64,000 bases of DNA from Acidithiobacillus sp. AMEEHan (lineage in GTDB: Bacteria; Pseudomonadota; Gammaproteobacteria; Acidithiobacillales; Acidithiobacillaceae), in contig NZ_CP118747.1 of NCBI RefSeq assembly GCF_030996345.1, forward strand, positions 481,501 to 545,500, in the 5' to 3' direction. Below, one piece after another: positions 9,473-18,648 of this stretch. The notes below the pieces were generated by a model. That model had not been told where the DNA came from, searched no databases, and saw only the letters and a list, made by a program, of their open reading frames with translations. The position numbers and the translations under genes are program-made. Position 1 is the stretch's first letter. Each line of letters opens with the position of its first letter.

Positions 9473-9621
9473 CCGGTTCGCATCCGTGCCGGCACTCGCA
9501 GGCACCTTGGCAACCCGGTTTTTTTCTTCTATCTTTCCTGTTAATAAGATTGATATCTCGCGTATTACCGTAAGTATCGAGGCGAGCCAGTTCACCGTTG
9601 AAAATGGAGGTGAAGAGGGGA

Positions 9622-10650
9622 ATGCAGGAATCGGCACCTAACCGTCTGCTGCGCTGGTCTTGCGTTGCTGCAGGACTCGCGACTCTGGCCGGCTGTGCCA
9701 GCGTATCCACACCACCGCCATCTTCGATAGCACGCAGTTCGAATTCTGGAGTGGCCTACTCCACCGGCACTACCTGCTACGCCCCTTCTCCCAATCTGCA
9801 GGCGGCCTACAACCAGCCTTACGAGATCAATGGGCAGTGGTACCACCCACTGCAAAGTGCCCAGGGGTATAACCAGACGGGCACGGCCTCATGGTATGAC
9901 ATCGCATCTTCCAGTCACGTCACGGCCATGGGTACTGCCTTTCACGACAACCGCTTGACGGCTGCAAGCCGGGTGCTGCCGCTACCCACATGCGTGCGCG
10001 TCACCAATCTGCAAAATGGCCGTAGCATTTTGGTCTTGGTCAATGATCGCGGCCCCTTCGTTGCTGGACGCATCATGGATTTATCGATTGGCAGCGCGCG
10101 TGCCCTAGGCATCGTCAACCAAGGAACGGCGCAGGTACAGATTCAAGCAGTGCAGAGCAGCGTTCCCGCACCAGCGCCCTATCGTCCGCAGGTAATTCCG
10201 CAACTGGTTCCGGTACAGAACGTTCGACCGGTCGCACCCAGTGTGCCCCCCGCCCTGCAGTTGTCTGGCTCCGGCGCAGCAAATTCCCAAGCAAAGCTGC
10301 GCTCGGTGGTGGCCAGCGCTTTTGCCAGTCCCCAGCAACCGATATCGGTTCCCGCAAAGCCAGCGGCGAAGCCAATCACGACAGCTGTGCGGCCGGTGCT
10401 TTCCGCCCCACAGCTCGAAGATGTGATATATCTGATCAGCAGCCAACCCATGGAATTGCAGCGAGCACGTGAGGAGCAGCAAAAATTACAGGCTTTCGGA
10501 ATTACGACGGCACATCTGGTCCCCGCTGCCCAGGGCTATATGGTCAAGATCGGCCCATTGGCAAGCACTGACAATACCGAGAGCTATGTACACAGCCTAC
10601 GCCGCCTACAGTTGGGCGATTTTCAGCTCAGTCAAAAAAGCGTCGACTGA
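9622..10650 (+). CDS. rlpA: RlpA-type septal ring lytic transglycosylase, lipoprotein with SPOR domain
   Basis: The 342-residue protein starts at ATG 9622. GGAGGTGA at 9606-9613 is a full anti-16S match eight bases upstream, which decides between several upstream starts. A lipobox LAGC follows the signal peptide. The double-psi beta-barrel is clear: GTASWYD, MGTAFHDNRLTAASRVLPLPTCVRVTNL and VLVNDRGPFVAGRIMDLS, containing the catalytic Asp region. A Pro/Val-rich linker leads to a C-terminal SPOR-like domain. RlpA cleaves or binds denuded glycan strands at the septum. Confidence 0.9.
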   Translation: MQESAPNRLLRWSCVAAGLATLAGCASVSTPPPSSIARSSNSGVAYSTGTTCYAPSPNLQAAYNQPYEINGQWYHPLQSAQGYNQTGTASWYDIASSSHVTAMGTAFHDNRLTAASRVLPLPTCVRVTNLQNGRSILVLVNDRGPFVAGRIMDLSIGSARALGIVNQGTAQVQIQAVQSSVPAPAPYRPQVIPQLVPVQNVRPVAPSVPPALQLSGSGAANSQAKLRSVVASAFASPQQPISVPAKPAAKPITTAVRPVLSAPQLEDVIYLISSQPMELQRAREEQQKLQAFGITTAHLVPAAQGYMVKIGPLASTDNTESYVHSLRRLQLGDFQLSQKSVD

Positions 10651-11889
10651 TCAGGCCTCGGTGCTCGTACTGAAGATGGTATCGAGCACCGCATCTCCCC
10701 GAAATTCCTCACCCATGAGGCTTTCCACCAGCAGCTGACCGCCCAGCACCTCGGGCGCGATTACCAGATCGACCCCGGTCTGACGCAAGCGCTGCAAATG
10801 CCGCTGGTTTCCCACCAGAGCCACAGTTTTCCCGGGGACCGCCATCTCCTTGGCCGTAAGGACGATGAAGGCATTTTCACTATCGTCATTGCGCAGCGCC
10901 AGAACTCCCAAAGCCCGCATCGCACCAGCGCGACGAAGAATTTCGGGATCTGTAGGGTCACCCACGAAAAGGTCGTCCTCCGGTAACCACAACGGTTCCG
11001 GTCGTGCCGGCGCGACCACGAGCACACGCAGGTGGCGGCGGCGCAGGGCCCGGTAGGTATTCTGCGCGAAGAGATTGTCACCGATGAGGACATAATGGTC
11101 ACTCCAGTCGGATTTTTTCTCTCCCAGTAGCAGGCGTTGCATCCGCCCATTGATCAGCGGTACCACCACGGCCGAGATCGAAGTGGCGAAAACGGTGATC
11201 CCAAGGATGATGATGGAGATGACGAAATAGCGTGCTTCCGGGCTTTTGGGGACGATGTCACCGTAGCCGACCGTAGACATGGTCACCACGGCAAAATAGA
11301 GGGCCGACTCCAACGATTTGATTTGCGGGCTGAAACCGGCTCCCAGGACATAGGAACCAAAGACTGCGTAGCTCAGCAGTAACACGATGGAAAGAAACGC
11401 AAAAAGGGTACCGGCGGCGACACTCGACCGGGAAAAATGTCGGCGAAAGACCAGTAAACCCAGCAAAATCAAGCCGTTGAATGCCAGCATGGCGACACTG
11501 AGATGCTGGTATCGGTGCAGCAAAAGCGCGAGACTGATCGCCGAAATCATCAGCGTCAGGGCCCAGGAGAGGCGGGAGCGGAACACCAGCCCAAAGGCCA
11601 TGATCAGGAGCACCGCACCCACGACTAGCGCTGGAATGGCGCCAAGCTGAGACATGATCGGCAGATCTGTGAGGTTGCTGCTGGGAGTGATCACCGACAA
11701 TTCTGGGATCAACGACTTCAAGGCCGGCAGGGCATGCAGCAAAGAGAGCGCGCCCAACGCCGCCACCGCCAAAGCCAAAGGAATTTGCGGGAACCAACGA
11801 TCGAGACGCAAAACGGCGCGCGTGCGCGTGCCCCAGCGGCGCAAGCGCTGCCAGGGAGAAAAATGAAACAGTTCAGTAGCGCGGATCAT
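10651..11889 (-). CDS. Voltage-gated-type potassium channel with RCK/TrkA-N domain
   Basis: The 412-residue protein has several N-terminal membrane helices, then the pore segment ALYFAVVTMSTVGYGDIVP with the potassium selectivity filter TVGYGD. A cytosolic TrkA-N/RCK domain begins at DHYVLIGDNLFAQNTYRAL. ATG 11889 is preferred; a TTG lies two codons upstream. It is the Kch type and may set membrane potential, which acidophiles keep inverted by potassium uptake (family knowledge, not shown here). The stop abuts the rlpA stop. A 34-codon ORF lies 30 bases upstream on the same strand. Confidence 0.85.
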   Translation of the reverse strand: MIRATELFHFSPWQRLRRWGTRTRAVLRLDRWFPQIPLALAVAALGALSLLHALPALKSLIPELSVITPSSNLTDLPIMSQLGAIPALVVGAVLLIMAFGLVFRSRLSWALTLMISAISLALLLHRYQHLSVAMLAFNGLILLGLLVFRRHFSRSSVAAGTLFAFLSIVLLLSYAVFGSYVLGAGFSPQIKSLESALYFAVVTMSTVGYGDIVPKSPEARYFVISIIILGITVFATSISAVVVPLINGRMQRLLLGEKKSDWSDHYVLIGDNLFAQNTYRALRRRHLRVLVVAPARPEPLWLPEDDLFVGDPTDPEILRRAGAMRALGVLALRNDDSENAFIVLTAKEMAVPGKTVALVGNQRHLQRLRQTGVDLVIAPEVLGGQLLVESLMGEEFRGDAVLDTIFSTSTEA

Positions 11890-11919
11890 GGACAAAAATC
11901 CCCGCTACCGACCTTCACG

Positions 11920-12024
11920 TTATGGGTGCTCGTTACCATCATCGCTGGTAAAGGTACTCTTCATTCCCATTACCATGGCGACGACCCAGAGCAGACTCAG
12001 CACGATAAACAAAGCATAAAACAT
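11920..12024 (-). CDS. Small hydrophobic protein, 34 residues (unannotated-type small ORF)
   Basis: On the minus strand ATG 12024 runs to TAA 11920-11922. AGGAGAG lies about ten bases before the ATG. The first 21 or so residues form one hydrophobic helix (MFYALFIVLSLLWVVAMVMG), followed by a polar tail with Lys, Ser, two Asp, Glu and His. It lies between mrdA and the potassium channel on the same strand. I do not recognise the sequence. It looks like a single-pass accessory peptide. Coding status is inferred from the strong ribosome-binding site and composition only. Confidence 0.6.
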   Translation of the reverse strand: MFYALFIVLSLLWVVAMVMGMKSTFTSDDGNEHP

Positions 12025-12100
12025 GACTACTCTCCTAGTTTCTTACTATCGACTTGAGACAATATTAGAACACGAACGTTTACTCAAATTCCAATCGAGC

Positions 12101-13948
12101 TCAGCCGAAGGCCTGCGCCGGATTGACGACGATGTTGGTAAACGTATGCAATTTCAGCTTGGGACGCAAATAGGAGAGGATCGCGGCCTTCGCCAGTGGC
12201 AAGGCCTGCCAGGCATTGCCGCCACCATCCTCCACCACCGCCGCCACAGCGATTTTCGGGTGATGATAAGGCGCCCAGCCGATAAACAGGGAATCATCGT
12301 TATAGATAGTGCGTCCGTCTTTGTAGCCCACCGGGACCTCGGCGGTGCCGGTCTTGCCCGCGACGCTCAAGCCCGGATAGGCGACGGTCTTACAGGTGCC
12401 CGAAGTAACACAGGCGCGCATCCCCTCGCGCACGGCACGTAAGGCGAATCCCGGTATGTGCAAGCGGCGTGCCGGCGGAAAATCGGGCTCGGTGATCTGA
12501 CCCGTTTGCGGGTTTTTCAGGTCCTTCAGTAAATGCAGGTAGGGCAAATGACCCCCATTGGCAATGGCAGCAACCGCACGCACCAGCTGGGTTGGGGTGA
12601 CCAAGAGATACCCCTGGCCGATCCCTAGGATCACCGTATCACCGGTATACCAAGGCGCATGTAGATGACTGATTTTCCAAGAGGGTGTGGGTACGAATCC
12701 GGCAGCGCTGCCGGCGATGTCGATGGGTGCCGGTCTACCAAAACCGAAGCGCCACAGGGTCTGGTCCTGCAGCTGAATCCCCATTCTCAACGCCAATTTA
12801 TAAAAGAAAACATCGACCGACCAAGCCAGCGCCTTGCGCAGTCCGGTCTCACCGAAACCTGCGCGATACCAGTCCCAGAAGACGTGCCCGCCGACTTTGA
12901 TATAGCCGGGGCAGTAGGTATGGAAATCTGGACGGATGATGCCTTTCTGCAGGGCTTCGAGGGAATAGAAGGGCTTGATGGTGGAGCCGGGGGGATAGAG
13001 CCCAGCCACGGTTCGGTTGAGCAACGGATGGTCGGGGTCGTGCAGCAGCGATTGCCAATGCTTGCTGCTGATACCAGCGACAAACCAGTTGGGATTGAAA
13101 CTGGGATTACTGACACTGGCGAGGATCGCGCCGGTATTGGGGTCAATGGCGATCAGGGCCCCCCGGTAGTGCTCCTTTTCCATGACGTGGGCAACGGCCT
13201 GTTGCACCCGCAGACGCAAGGTCGTGTGTACCGTATCGCCTGGCTTGGGCGCCACCCGACGCAGAGGCGCCACCGGGTCCCCTAAAGCATTCACGCTGCG
13301 GATGTCATAGCCAAACCGCCCACGCAATTGCCGTTCCAGGGTATACTCCAAGCCACTGACGCCAATCGTATGCCGATATAGATACTGCTGCGGATCGAAC
13401 CCTTGCAGGTCTCGTTGCGTGACCGGCCCGACATAGCCGATCGTGTTGGCAAAGAGACTGCCATAAGGGTAATAGCGGTGCCAACGCACGGCGAGACGAA
13501 CTCCCGGGTATGCCTCCTCACGCACGGCAAAGCGCGCCAGCAGTTCGGGCGAGAGGTGGGCGAGCAGGACGCGCGGCAGATAGGCTGGCTTGTCATCGAT
13601 GGTATGCAAAAGGTGACGTATGGTCTTTTGCGGGATCGGGAAGTCCTGCTGCAGCCTGTGCAAGGTGGCATGCAGGTGATGAATTTCATCTGGGATCAGC
13701 TCGAGGACGTAGTACGCGCGATTAGCCGCCAACACCTGGCCATGATCCGCCAGAACCAGACCGCGGGGCGGCGCCAGAGGGACGATGGCGGTATGATTGG
13801 CACGAGCCAACTGACGAAAGCGCCGATACTGAAAGACCTGCAGGTCGATCACCCGGGCGGCGAGTACCAGCAGCAGCACTAGCAAAACCAGCGCCGCCCA
13901 CCCCAGGCGTCGGCGGAAGCGACGCGACTCGTCCCGATGCGTATCCAT
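12101..13948 (-). CDS. mrdA: Penicillin-binding protein 2 (peptidoglycan D,D-transpeptidase)
   Basis: The 615-residue protein starts at ATG 13948 (MDTHRDESRRFRRRLGWA), a short cytosolic tail before one transmembrane helix; the open frame extends 23 codons upstream without reason to use it. The dimerisation domain includes APPRGLVLADHGQVLA. The transpeptidase motifs are GSTIKPF (SxxK serine), SVD (the PBP2-type SxN equivalent) and GKTGTAE (KTG). PBP2 makes lateral-wall cross-links with RodA and MreB. The rod-system partners mreBCD and rodA are not in the window, which is a less usual placement. Confidence 0.92.
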   Translation of the reverse strand: MDTHRDESRRFRRRLGWAALVLLVLLLVLAARVIDLQVFQYRRFRQLARANHTAIVPLAPPRGLVLADHGQVLAANRAYYVLELIPDEIHHLHATLHRLQQDFPIPQKTIRHLLHTIDDKPAYLPRVLLAHLSPELLARFAVREEAYPGVRLAVRWHRYYPYGSLFANTIGYVGPVTQRDLQGFDPQQYLYRHTIGVSGLEYTLERQLRGRFGYDIRSVNALGDPVAPLRRVAPKPGDTVHTTLRLRVQQAVAHVMEKEHYRGALIAIDPNTGAILASVSNPSFNPNWFVAGISSKHWQSLLHDPDHPLLNRTVAGLYPPGSTIKPFYSLEALQKGIIRPDFHTYCPGYIKVGGHVFWDWYRAGFGETGLRKALAWSVDVFFYKLALRMGIQLQDQTLWRFGFGRPAPIDIAGSAAGFVPTPSWKISHLHAPWYTGDTVILGIGQGYLLVTPTQLVRAVAAIANGGHLPYLHLLKDLKNPQTGQITEPDFPPARRLHIPGFALRAVREGMRACVTSGTCKTVAYPGLSVAGKTGTAEVPVGYKDGRTIYNDDSLFIGWAPYHHPKIAVAAVVEDGGGNAWQALPLAKAAILSYLRPKLKLHTFTNIVVNPAQAFG

Positions 13949-14088
13949 GTGCAAGGAATAGAGGACAGAAAGGGCAAAGAGTTCCCGGCACCAACAGGGA
14001 TATTCATCACCGTTCACAGGCTGTCTGGGAACTTCCCCGTGGCCTGCCCGTCATAGTCTACGTCAAACAACAGGGGAACAGCCGAATT

Positions 14089-15561
14089 ATGACCGCAAAA
14101 TCCGCAAAATCTCGCAAAATGATCCTTGCTGTCGGCAGCGCCGTATTTGCCGTGGGTTTGGGAGCCGTTGGCGTCTCTTTTGCCGCCAACGAGGAGATGC
14201 CCATCCCCAAGCCGGTTCTGCATGCGCCCGGTCCAAAGATGGTACCGGTACCGGATTTCAGTCCAATCGTCGAGAAGTATGGTAATGCGATTGTCAAAAT
14301 CGATGATTCCGATACCAAGGTCGTCGGTGGCGCCCAGGGGCAGAACCCCTTCCCGAAGAACTCTCCGTTCTATCAGTTTTTCCAGAACTTCCCCGGCGTG
14401 CAGCCACCGCAGAGGGAGAAAGAAGAGGCCCTCGGCTCGGGTTTCATCATTTCCCCCAACGGCTACATCGTCACCGCCGGCCATGTGGTGCGCGGCATGC
14501 ACCACATCATCGTCACCCTCACGAACCATCGCGCGTATCCGGCCAAGGTGGTCGGTCTCTCGGTGCGTTATGATACGGCCCTGCTAAAAATCGACGCCCA
14601 CAATCTGCCAACGGTGGAACTGGGGAACGCCAACGACCTGAAAGTTGGCCAGTGGCTGCTGGCCATCGGCATGCCCTTCGGCTTCTATAACACCGTGACC
14701 CAGGGCGTGGTGAGCGCTCTGGATCGTTCTTTGCCGCACGATGATGAATATATCCCCTTCATCCAGAGCGATGTGCCGATTAATCCAGGTAACTCTGGCG
14801 GCCCCATCTTCAATATGTCCGGGCAGGTGGTCGGAATCAACGATCAGATCTACACCAACGATGGTGGCTATATGGGCCTCTCATTCAGCATCCCCATCAA
14901 TACCGCCATGCGCGCCGTGGATGCTTTCCTTGCCCACAAAAAGTTACGTTTTGGCTGGCTGGGCGTCGATGTGCAGGAAGTGACACCGCAAATGGCACAG
15001 GCTCTGCATCTGAAAGAGCCGGTAGGGGCGCTGGTAGCCAATGTGGAACCCAATGAAGCAGCGGCTAAGGCGGGACTGAAGACTGGCGATGTCATCGTCA
15101 CCTATGACCACAAACCGGTATACAGTGTCGGCTCCCTGCCTCCGCTGGTGGGCGACACGCCGCCGGGGACGAGGGTTCCCATCGGCATCCTGCGCAATGG
15201 CAAACCGGAAACCATCGATGCCGTCATTGGCACCATGCCACAAAAAATGCGCCATGCCGAGATGGACAAGGTGGTGGATATTCATCGGCTGGGCCTGCGG
15301 GTAAGCAGCCTGGATGCGGCCGAGAAAAAGGCCCTGGGGATTCGCCACGGTGTCCTCATCGAGAGCGTCTATCCCGGCCCAGCGGCAGAAATCGGCCTGC
15401 ATGAGGGCATGGCCATTCAGGAGATCAATCAACAGGCCGTCGACAGTCCCCAGCAGCTGGAGAGCATCGTCAAAGGTCTTCCGGCGCATCAGCCGATTTC
15501 CGTGCTGATCCGTCAGGGGCATAACAGTCTCTTCGTGGTCATCCATCTGCCCAAAGAGTAA
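14089..15561 (+). CDS. Periplasmic serine endoprotease, DegP/HtrA family
   Basis: The 490-residue protein has a signal peptide (VGSAVFAVGLGAVGVSFA), then a trypsin-like domain with catalytic His in TAGHVV, Asp in RYDTALLKID and Ser in NPGNSGGPIF. Two PDZ domains follow (from FGWLGVDVQEVTPQMA and from LGLRVSSLDAAEKKALG). This is the usual DegP/MucD layout for periplasmic quality control. A short Pro-rich insert lies before the catalytic domain. It is followed 12 bases later by the carboxypeptidase gene, so both envelope genes are probably one transcript. Which of DegP, DegQ or MucD it matches cannot be settled by eye. Confidence 0.9.
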   Translation: MTAKSAKSRKMILAVGSAVFAVGLGAVGVSFAANEEMPIPKPVLHAPGPKMVPVPDFSPIVEKYGNAIVKIDDSDTKVVGGAQGQNPFPKNSPFYQFFQNFPGVQPPQREKEEALGSGFIISPNGYIVTAGHVVRGMHHIIVTLTNHRAYPAKVVGLSVRYDTALLKIDAHNLPTVELGNANDLKVGQWLLAIGMPFGFYNTVTQGVVSALDRSLPHDDEYIPFIQSDVPINPGNSGGPIFNMSGQVVGINDQIYTNDGGYMGLSFSIPINTAMRAVDAFLAHKKLRFGWLGVDVQEVTPQMAQALHLKEPVGALVANVEPNEAAAKAGLKTGDVIVTYDHKPVYSVGSLPPLVGDTPPGTRVPIGILRNGKPETIDAVIGTMPQKMRHAEMDKVVDIHRLGLRVSSLDAAEKKALGIRHGVLIESVYPGPAAEIGLHEGMAIQEINQQAVDSPQQLESIVKGLPAHQPISVLIRQGHNSLFVVIHLPKE

Positions 15562-15573
15562 GGAAATCGACAG

Positions 15574-16728
15574 ATGAATCTCTCCCTGCGGCGCCTGCGG
15601 GCGCCTCTGCTGGCGTTGTGCTTCTCTCCCATGGGCGTCTCTCTGGCGCAAGCGGCGGACCTGCAGCCTCCGCCGCCGCCCATTCCCGACTGCAAGAGCT
15701 ACGTGCTGATGGATTTTCGCACCGGCGCCATCATTGCCGAAAAAGATCCAGACCTGCAGCTGCCACCTGCGAGTCTCACCAAATTGATGACCGCGTATTT
15801 GACCTATCGCGCCCTCGCTGAGGGACGCCTGCATTGGAATCAGCAGATACCCGTCAGTAACGTGGCCTGGCACACCGGCGGATCCAGCATGTTCATTCAG
15901 CCCAACCTGCCGGTCACCGTTAGCCAGCTCATGCACGGGCTGATCATCGACTCCGGCAACGACGCCGCTGTCGCCCTAGCCCAGGCGGTCGCTGGCAATC
16001 GCGCCGCTTTTGTCGAGGAGATGAATGCCGAGGCGCAGAAAATGGGACTCGAAGGGGCGCATTATAGCAATGTCGATGGTCTGCCTGACCCCGGCCTGCA
16101 TCTTTCGGCCATGAACATTGCGACCATTTCCCGCAATCTGATCCAGAAATACCCGCAGGTGATCGACATTTCCAAGATCAAATATTATCGCTACAACCAC
16201 ATCACGCAGCGCAGTTGGAATCCCGCCCTCTTTGGCCATCCGAGCATCGACGGGCTGAAAACCGGCCACACGAATGCCGCTGGTCACTGCATGGATACCA
16301 CCGCCATTCGCCACGGACGGCGTTTGATCGCCGTCGTCATGGGGGCGCCGAACTGGCCTGCCGGCGTGAACGATGTCGTCGCCCTGCTCGACTATGGCTA
16401 CACCTTCACCGGCGATGTGGAAGCAGTGAAGGCAGGGACCGTGCTGGGCAAATACAGCGATCCGCAACTGGACCCGGAGGATTTCGCGGTCAAGGCGGCA
16501 GAGGATGTCTGGGTAACCGTACCGGAGGGGGAGCAGAAGGATCTGCAGCGCACAGTCAGCTACGACAAGCTGGGGGACAAAGCAGTGGCTGCCGGCGCCG
16601 TCGTGGGCCACTTACAGATTACCCTGCACGGTAAAGTGCTTGGCGAAACCCCGCTGGTGGCTGCTGAGGCTGCCAAACCTGCGGGCACGATCGGCACTCT
16701 CTGGCATCAAGCCGAGAACGCGCTGTAA
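15574..16728 (+). CDS. dacA: D-alanyl-D-alanine carboxypeptidase (PBP5/6 type)
   Basis: The 384-residue protein has a signal peptide ending AQA. Its active-site motifs are PPASLTKLMT (SxxK), DSGNDAAVAL (SGN) and LKTGHTNAAG (KTG). The C-terminal beta-rich PBP5 domain and a possible terminal amphipathic helix (GTIGTLWHQAENAL) complete the class A low-mass PBP layout. It trims the terminal D-Ala from pentapeptides. AAGGA lies upstream of ATG 15574. It follows the protease gene closely. Confidence 0.92.
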   Translation: MNLSLRRLRAPLLALCFSPMGVSLAQAADLQPPPPPIPDCKSYVLMDFRTGAIIAEKDPDLQLPPASLTKLMTAYLTYRALAEGRLHWNQQIPVSNVAWHTGGSSMFIQPNLPVTVSQLMHGLIIDSGNDAAVALAQAVAGNRAAFVEEMNAEAQKMGLEGAHYSNVDGLPDPGLHLSAMNIATISRNLIQKYPQVIDISKIKYYRYNHITQRSWNPALFGHPSIDGLKTGHTNAAGHCMDTTAIRHGRRLIAVVMGAPNWPAGVNDVVALLDYGYTFTGDVEAVKAGTVLGKYSDPQLDPEDFAVKAAEDVWVTVPEGEQKDLQRTVSYDKLGDKAVAAGAVVGHLQITLHGKVLGETPLVAAEAAKPAGTIGTLWHQAENAL

Positions 16729-16775
16729 TCTAGGACTCCCTGCCTTGCCGATCGGATGAGGAGGCAAGCGGATCG

Positions 16776-18182
16776 CTAAGGCGCTGGCGTCCCCAGACGG
16801 CGCGCCTGTTCGCGAGGCAACCGGCGCGCCCGCCAACTGGCGTAGAACAGCGCGGGCAGGATCGCCGCTATCCAGAGGGCCAGGGACCAGCCGAGGGGAT
16901 AGGCCAAAGGAAAGAGGGATTCCCAAAGCACCCACCAGAAGAGCAGCGTAGCCACGACCGGCAAGAGAAAATGGAAGAAGACGCGACCGGTGCGGGAGTC
17001 ATCACCCGCTGGCAGACGCATCAAGGCCAGATTCATCAGGGTATGGGCAGTCACCAGCCCAATCAGTACGGCCGTCGTCATGACATTGAAGCCATTGCTG
17101 GGCCCGAAAACTAGGCCAAACAGGATTGCCAAGGCCAGCGCCAACGCGGTGAGAAAGTTGATGGCGCCCTGGGGGGCACGTTGCCCGTTTACCAAAGCGA
17201 AGCGAGTGTGCAGCAAGCGATCGCGAGCAATGGCGAAGAGCACCCGTGCCGAACCATTCAACAAGGCCAGACCGTCGGCCATGGCGCTGTTGATGGCCAG
17301 GATCACCAACGCCGCCGCACCCCAGAACCCGAGATATTTTTCAAATACCAGCACCCCCGGAGCGCCGTTGGCAGCAAAGCTGCGCATGTCGTGCATCCCC
17401 CAGCCCACGGTCAAGGCATAGGCTGACAGAACCAGCGCTGCGCCGACCAGACTCAGGGATACCAGTGCCGCCTTGCCGATCACCCGTCCGTTCTGGGTGC
17501 GTACCCCACGCGCCTCCTCGGCCAAGGGTGTGTGGCTACCAATGCCGATAAAACTGGTGATCGCAAAGATCATTCCCATCGCTACGCCCTTGAAGCCGAC
17601 GTCCGCGGTGCTGAAGGGCGCCCACGGATGGGCGGGCAGGGCACGACTGATGATGAACAGCGAACTACCCACCAAAAACAGGATTTCCATCAGGCTGGTG
17701 AGTGCCACCGTACGAATGCTGGGCCGAATGCCAGCCACACTGAGCAGCCACGGGACACCCACAAAGAACAAAATACTGGCAATCCAGAACCAGGAAGGTA
17801 GTGCGATGCCCAGGCTGCGCGCGAGTCCAGGCAGAAAGACGCCGCCCACATAGACGGGGATCGCCCCGACACTCAGGGTTTGATAGAAGATCACCATGAA
17901 ACCCGTCACCAGCGCCGCTGGCGCCCCCAAACCTGCCGAGACAAAACTATAATATCCGCCGGCCGAGGCCCGATGCTTGGTCAGGTGGTAGATGGTGTTC
18001 ACCTCGATGAACATCAGGATGAAGGCTGCAAGATAGGAGAGCGGCATGGCTACCAAGGCGAAAGCAGCACCGGCAGTCATGAAAGCGACCACATCACAGG
18101 TCGGCGCCATGCCGGATATGCTCTGGCCCACCAAGCCCCAGAAGCTCACGACATCACGCTGTAACGTACTGGAATCTGACAT
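16776..18182 (-). CDS. APC-family amino acid permease
   Basis: The 468-residue protein has about twelve hydrophobic segments. The N-terminal SISGMAPTCDVVAFMTAGAA and the ASAGGYYSFVSAGLG segment fit the amino acid-polyamine-organocation superfamily. The inner segment ITSFIGIGSHTPLAEEARG is the conserved TM6-loop region with the acidic pair. ATG 18182 is chosen, with AAGGCG upstream; the frame stays open for 18 codons further. Substrate unknown. A 15-base palindrome sits 15 bases upstream of the start and may be an operator. Confidence 0.8.
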   Translation of the reverse strand: MSDSSTLQRDVVSFWGLVGQSISGMAPTCDVVAFMTAGAAFALVAMPLSYLAAFILMFIEVNTIYHLTKHRASAGGYYSFVSAGLGAPAALVTGFMVIFYQTLSVGAIPVYVGGVFLPGLARSLGIALPSWFWIASILFFVGVPWLLSVAGIRPSIRTVALTSLMEILFLVGSSLFIISRALPAHPWAPFSTADVGFKGVAMGMIFAITSFIGIGSHTPLAEEARGVRTQNGRVIGKAALVSLSLVGAALVLSAYALTVGWGMHDMRSFAANGAPGVLVFEKYLGFWGAAALVILAINSAMADGLALLNGSARVLFAIARDRLLHTRFALVNGQRAPQGAINFLTALALALAILFGLVFGPSNGFNVMTTAVLIGLVTAHTLMNLALMRLPAGDDSRTGRVFFHFLLPVVATLLFWWVLWESLFPLAYPLGWSLALWIAAILPALFYASWRARRLPREQARRLGTPAP

Positions 18183-18196
18183 GCTTTGCGCCTTTT

Positions 18197-18211
18197 TGCA
18201 ACACTGTTGCA
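18197..18211. promoter_or_regulatory. Palindrome upstream of the APC permease
   Basis: TGCAACA and TGTTGCA flank a single C, a perfect 7-bp inverted repeat about 15 bases before the permease start. Size and position suit a helix-turn-helix repressor site. No linked regulator gene is nearby, so the ligand and protein are unknown. Confidence 0.35.
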
Positions 18212-18376
18212 TAGCATGGTAGCGATTCGCACGCAAATGTCAACAACACTACCGGCTTGAAAGACGGTAATGGCAGGTCAGTGCCTTGGGTGACTGGTCT
18301 TGCGGGGCTGGAATAGCGGATTTGAGAAGAATCACTGCCCGTTCAATCGCTTCTCAAGCAAACAAACCGCGTCTGA

Positions 18377-18411
18377 CATCAATGCTTCTGGGGGCATCAA
18401 TGCTTCTGGGG
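18377..18411 (+). repeat. 18-bp tandem duplication
   Basis: CATCAATGCTTCTGGGG occurs at 18377 and again at 18395, an 18-base period. On the minus strand the second copy covers the stop codon of the ABC-transporter remnant. The rest of the 18,183-18,648 gap holds the remnant, the permease palindrome and the rplU promoter. Confidence 0.7.
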
Positions 18412-18510
18412 ACGACTTTGCCGGGTCCAAAGTTCTGCGTAATGCCCACCGGCCTGCAGTAGTTGCTGATGATTACCGGTTTCCAGCACCTGGCGACCTG
18501 CCTTTCTCAT
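18397..18510 (-). pseudogene. 3' remnant of an ABC exporter ATP-binding domain
   Basis: On the minus strand the frame ending at TGA 18397 reads RQVLETGNHQQLLQAGGHYAELW followed by a short basic tail. This matches the very end of MsbA/HlyB-type exporters, where the D-loop/H-loop part is followed by a sequence like G-x-V-x-E-x-G-x-H-x-x-L-L-x-x-G-x-Y-A-x-L. About 35 codons survive. Nothing of the Walker A, Walker B or signature motif is present upstream, where the rplU promoter and gene now lie. It is therefore a deletion remnant. Confidence 0.65.
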
Positions 18511-18568
18511 TCCTACAACAACGCCCCGAACACTGCGGTCGGTGAAGGAGCGGGAGGTACACGGCCCC

Positions 18569-18597
18569 TTGACGGGTCTGGGCTTTCTCCATAATAT
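18569..18597 (+). promoter_or_regulatory. Sigma-70-type promoter for rplU-rpmA
   Basis: TTGACG at 18569-18574 and TAATAT at 18592-18597 are separated by 17 bases and lie about 50 bases upstream of the rplU start. Confidence 0.75.
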
Positions 18598-18648
18598 TCT
18601 GCTCCTTTCCGGCGCACCACGCCGGCAGTCCCATTGGTGGAGGTTCTG

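Noticed and set aside
18300-18545. 81-codon plus-strand frame before rplU
   Set aside because: No ribosome-binding site, covers the 18-bp duplication and is antisense to the ABC remnant.
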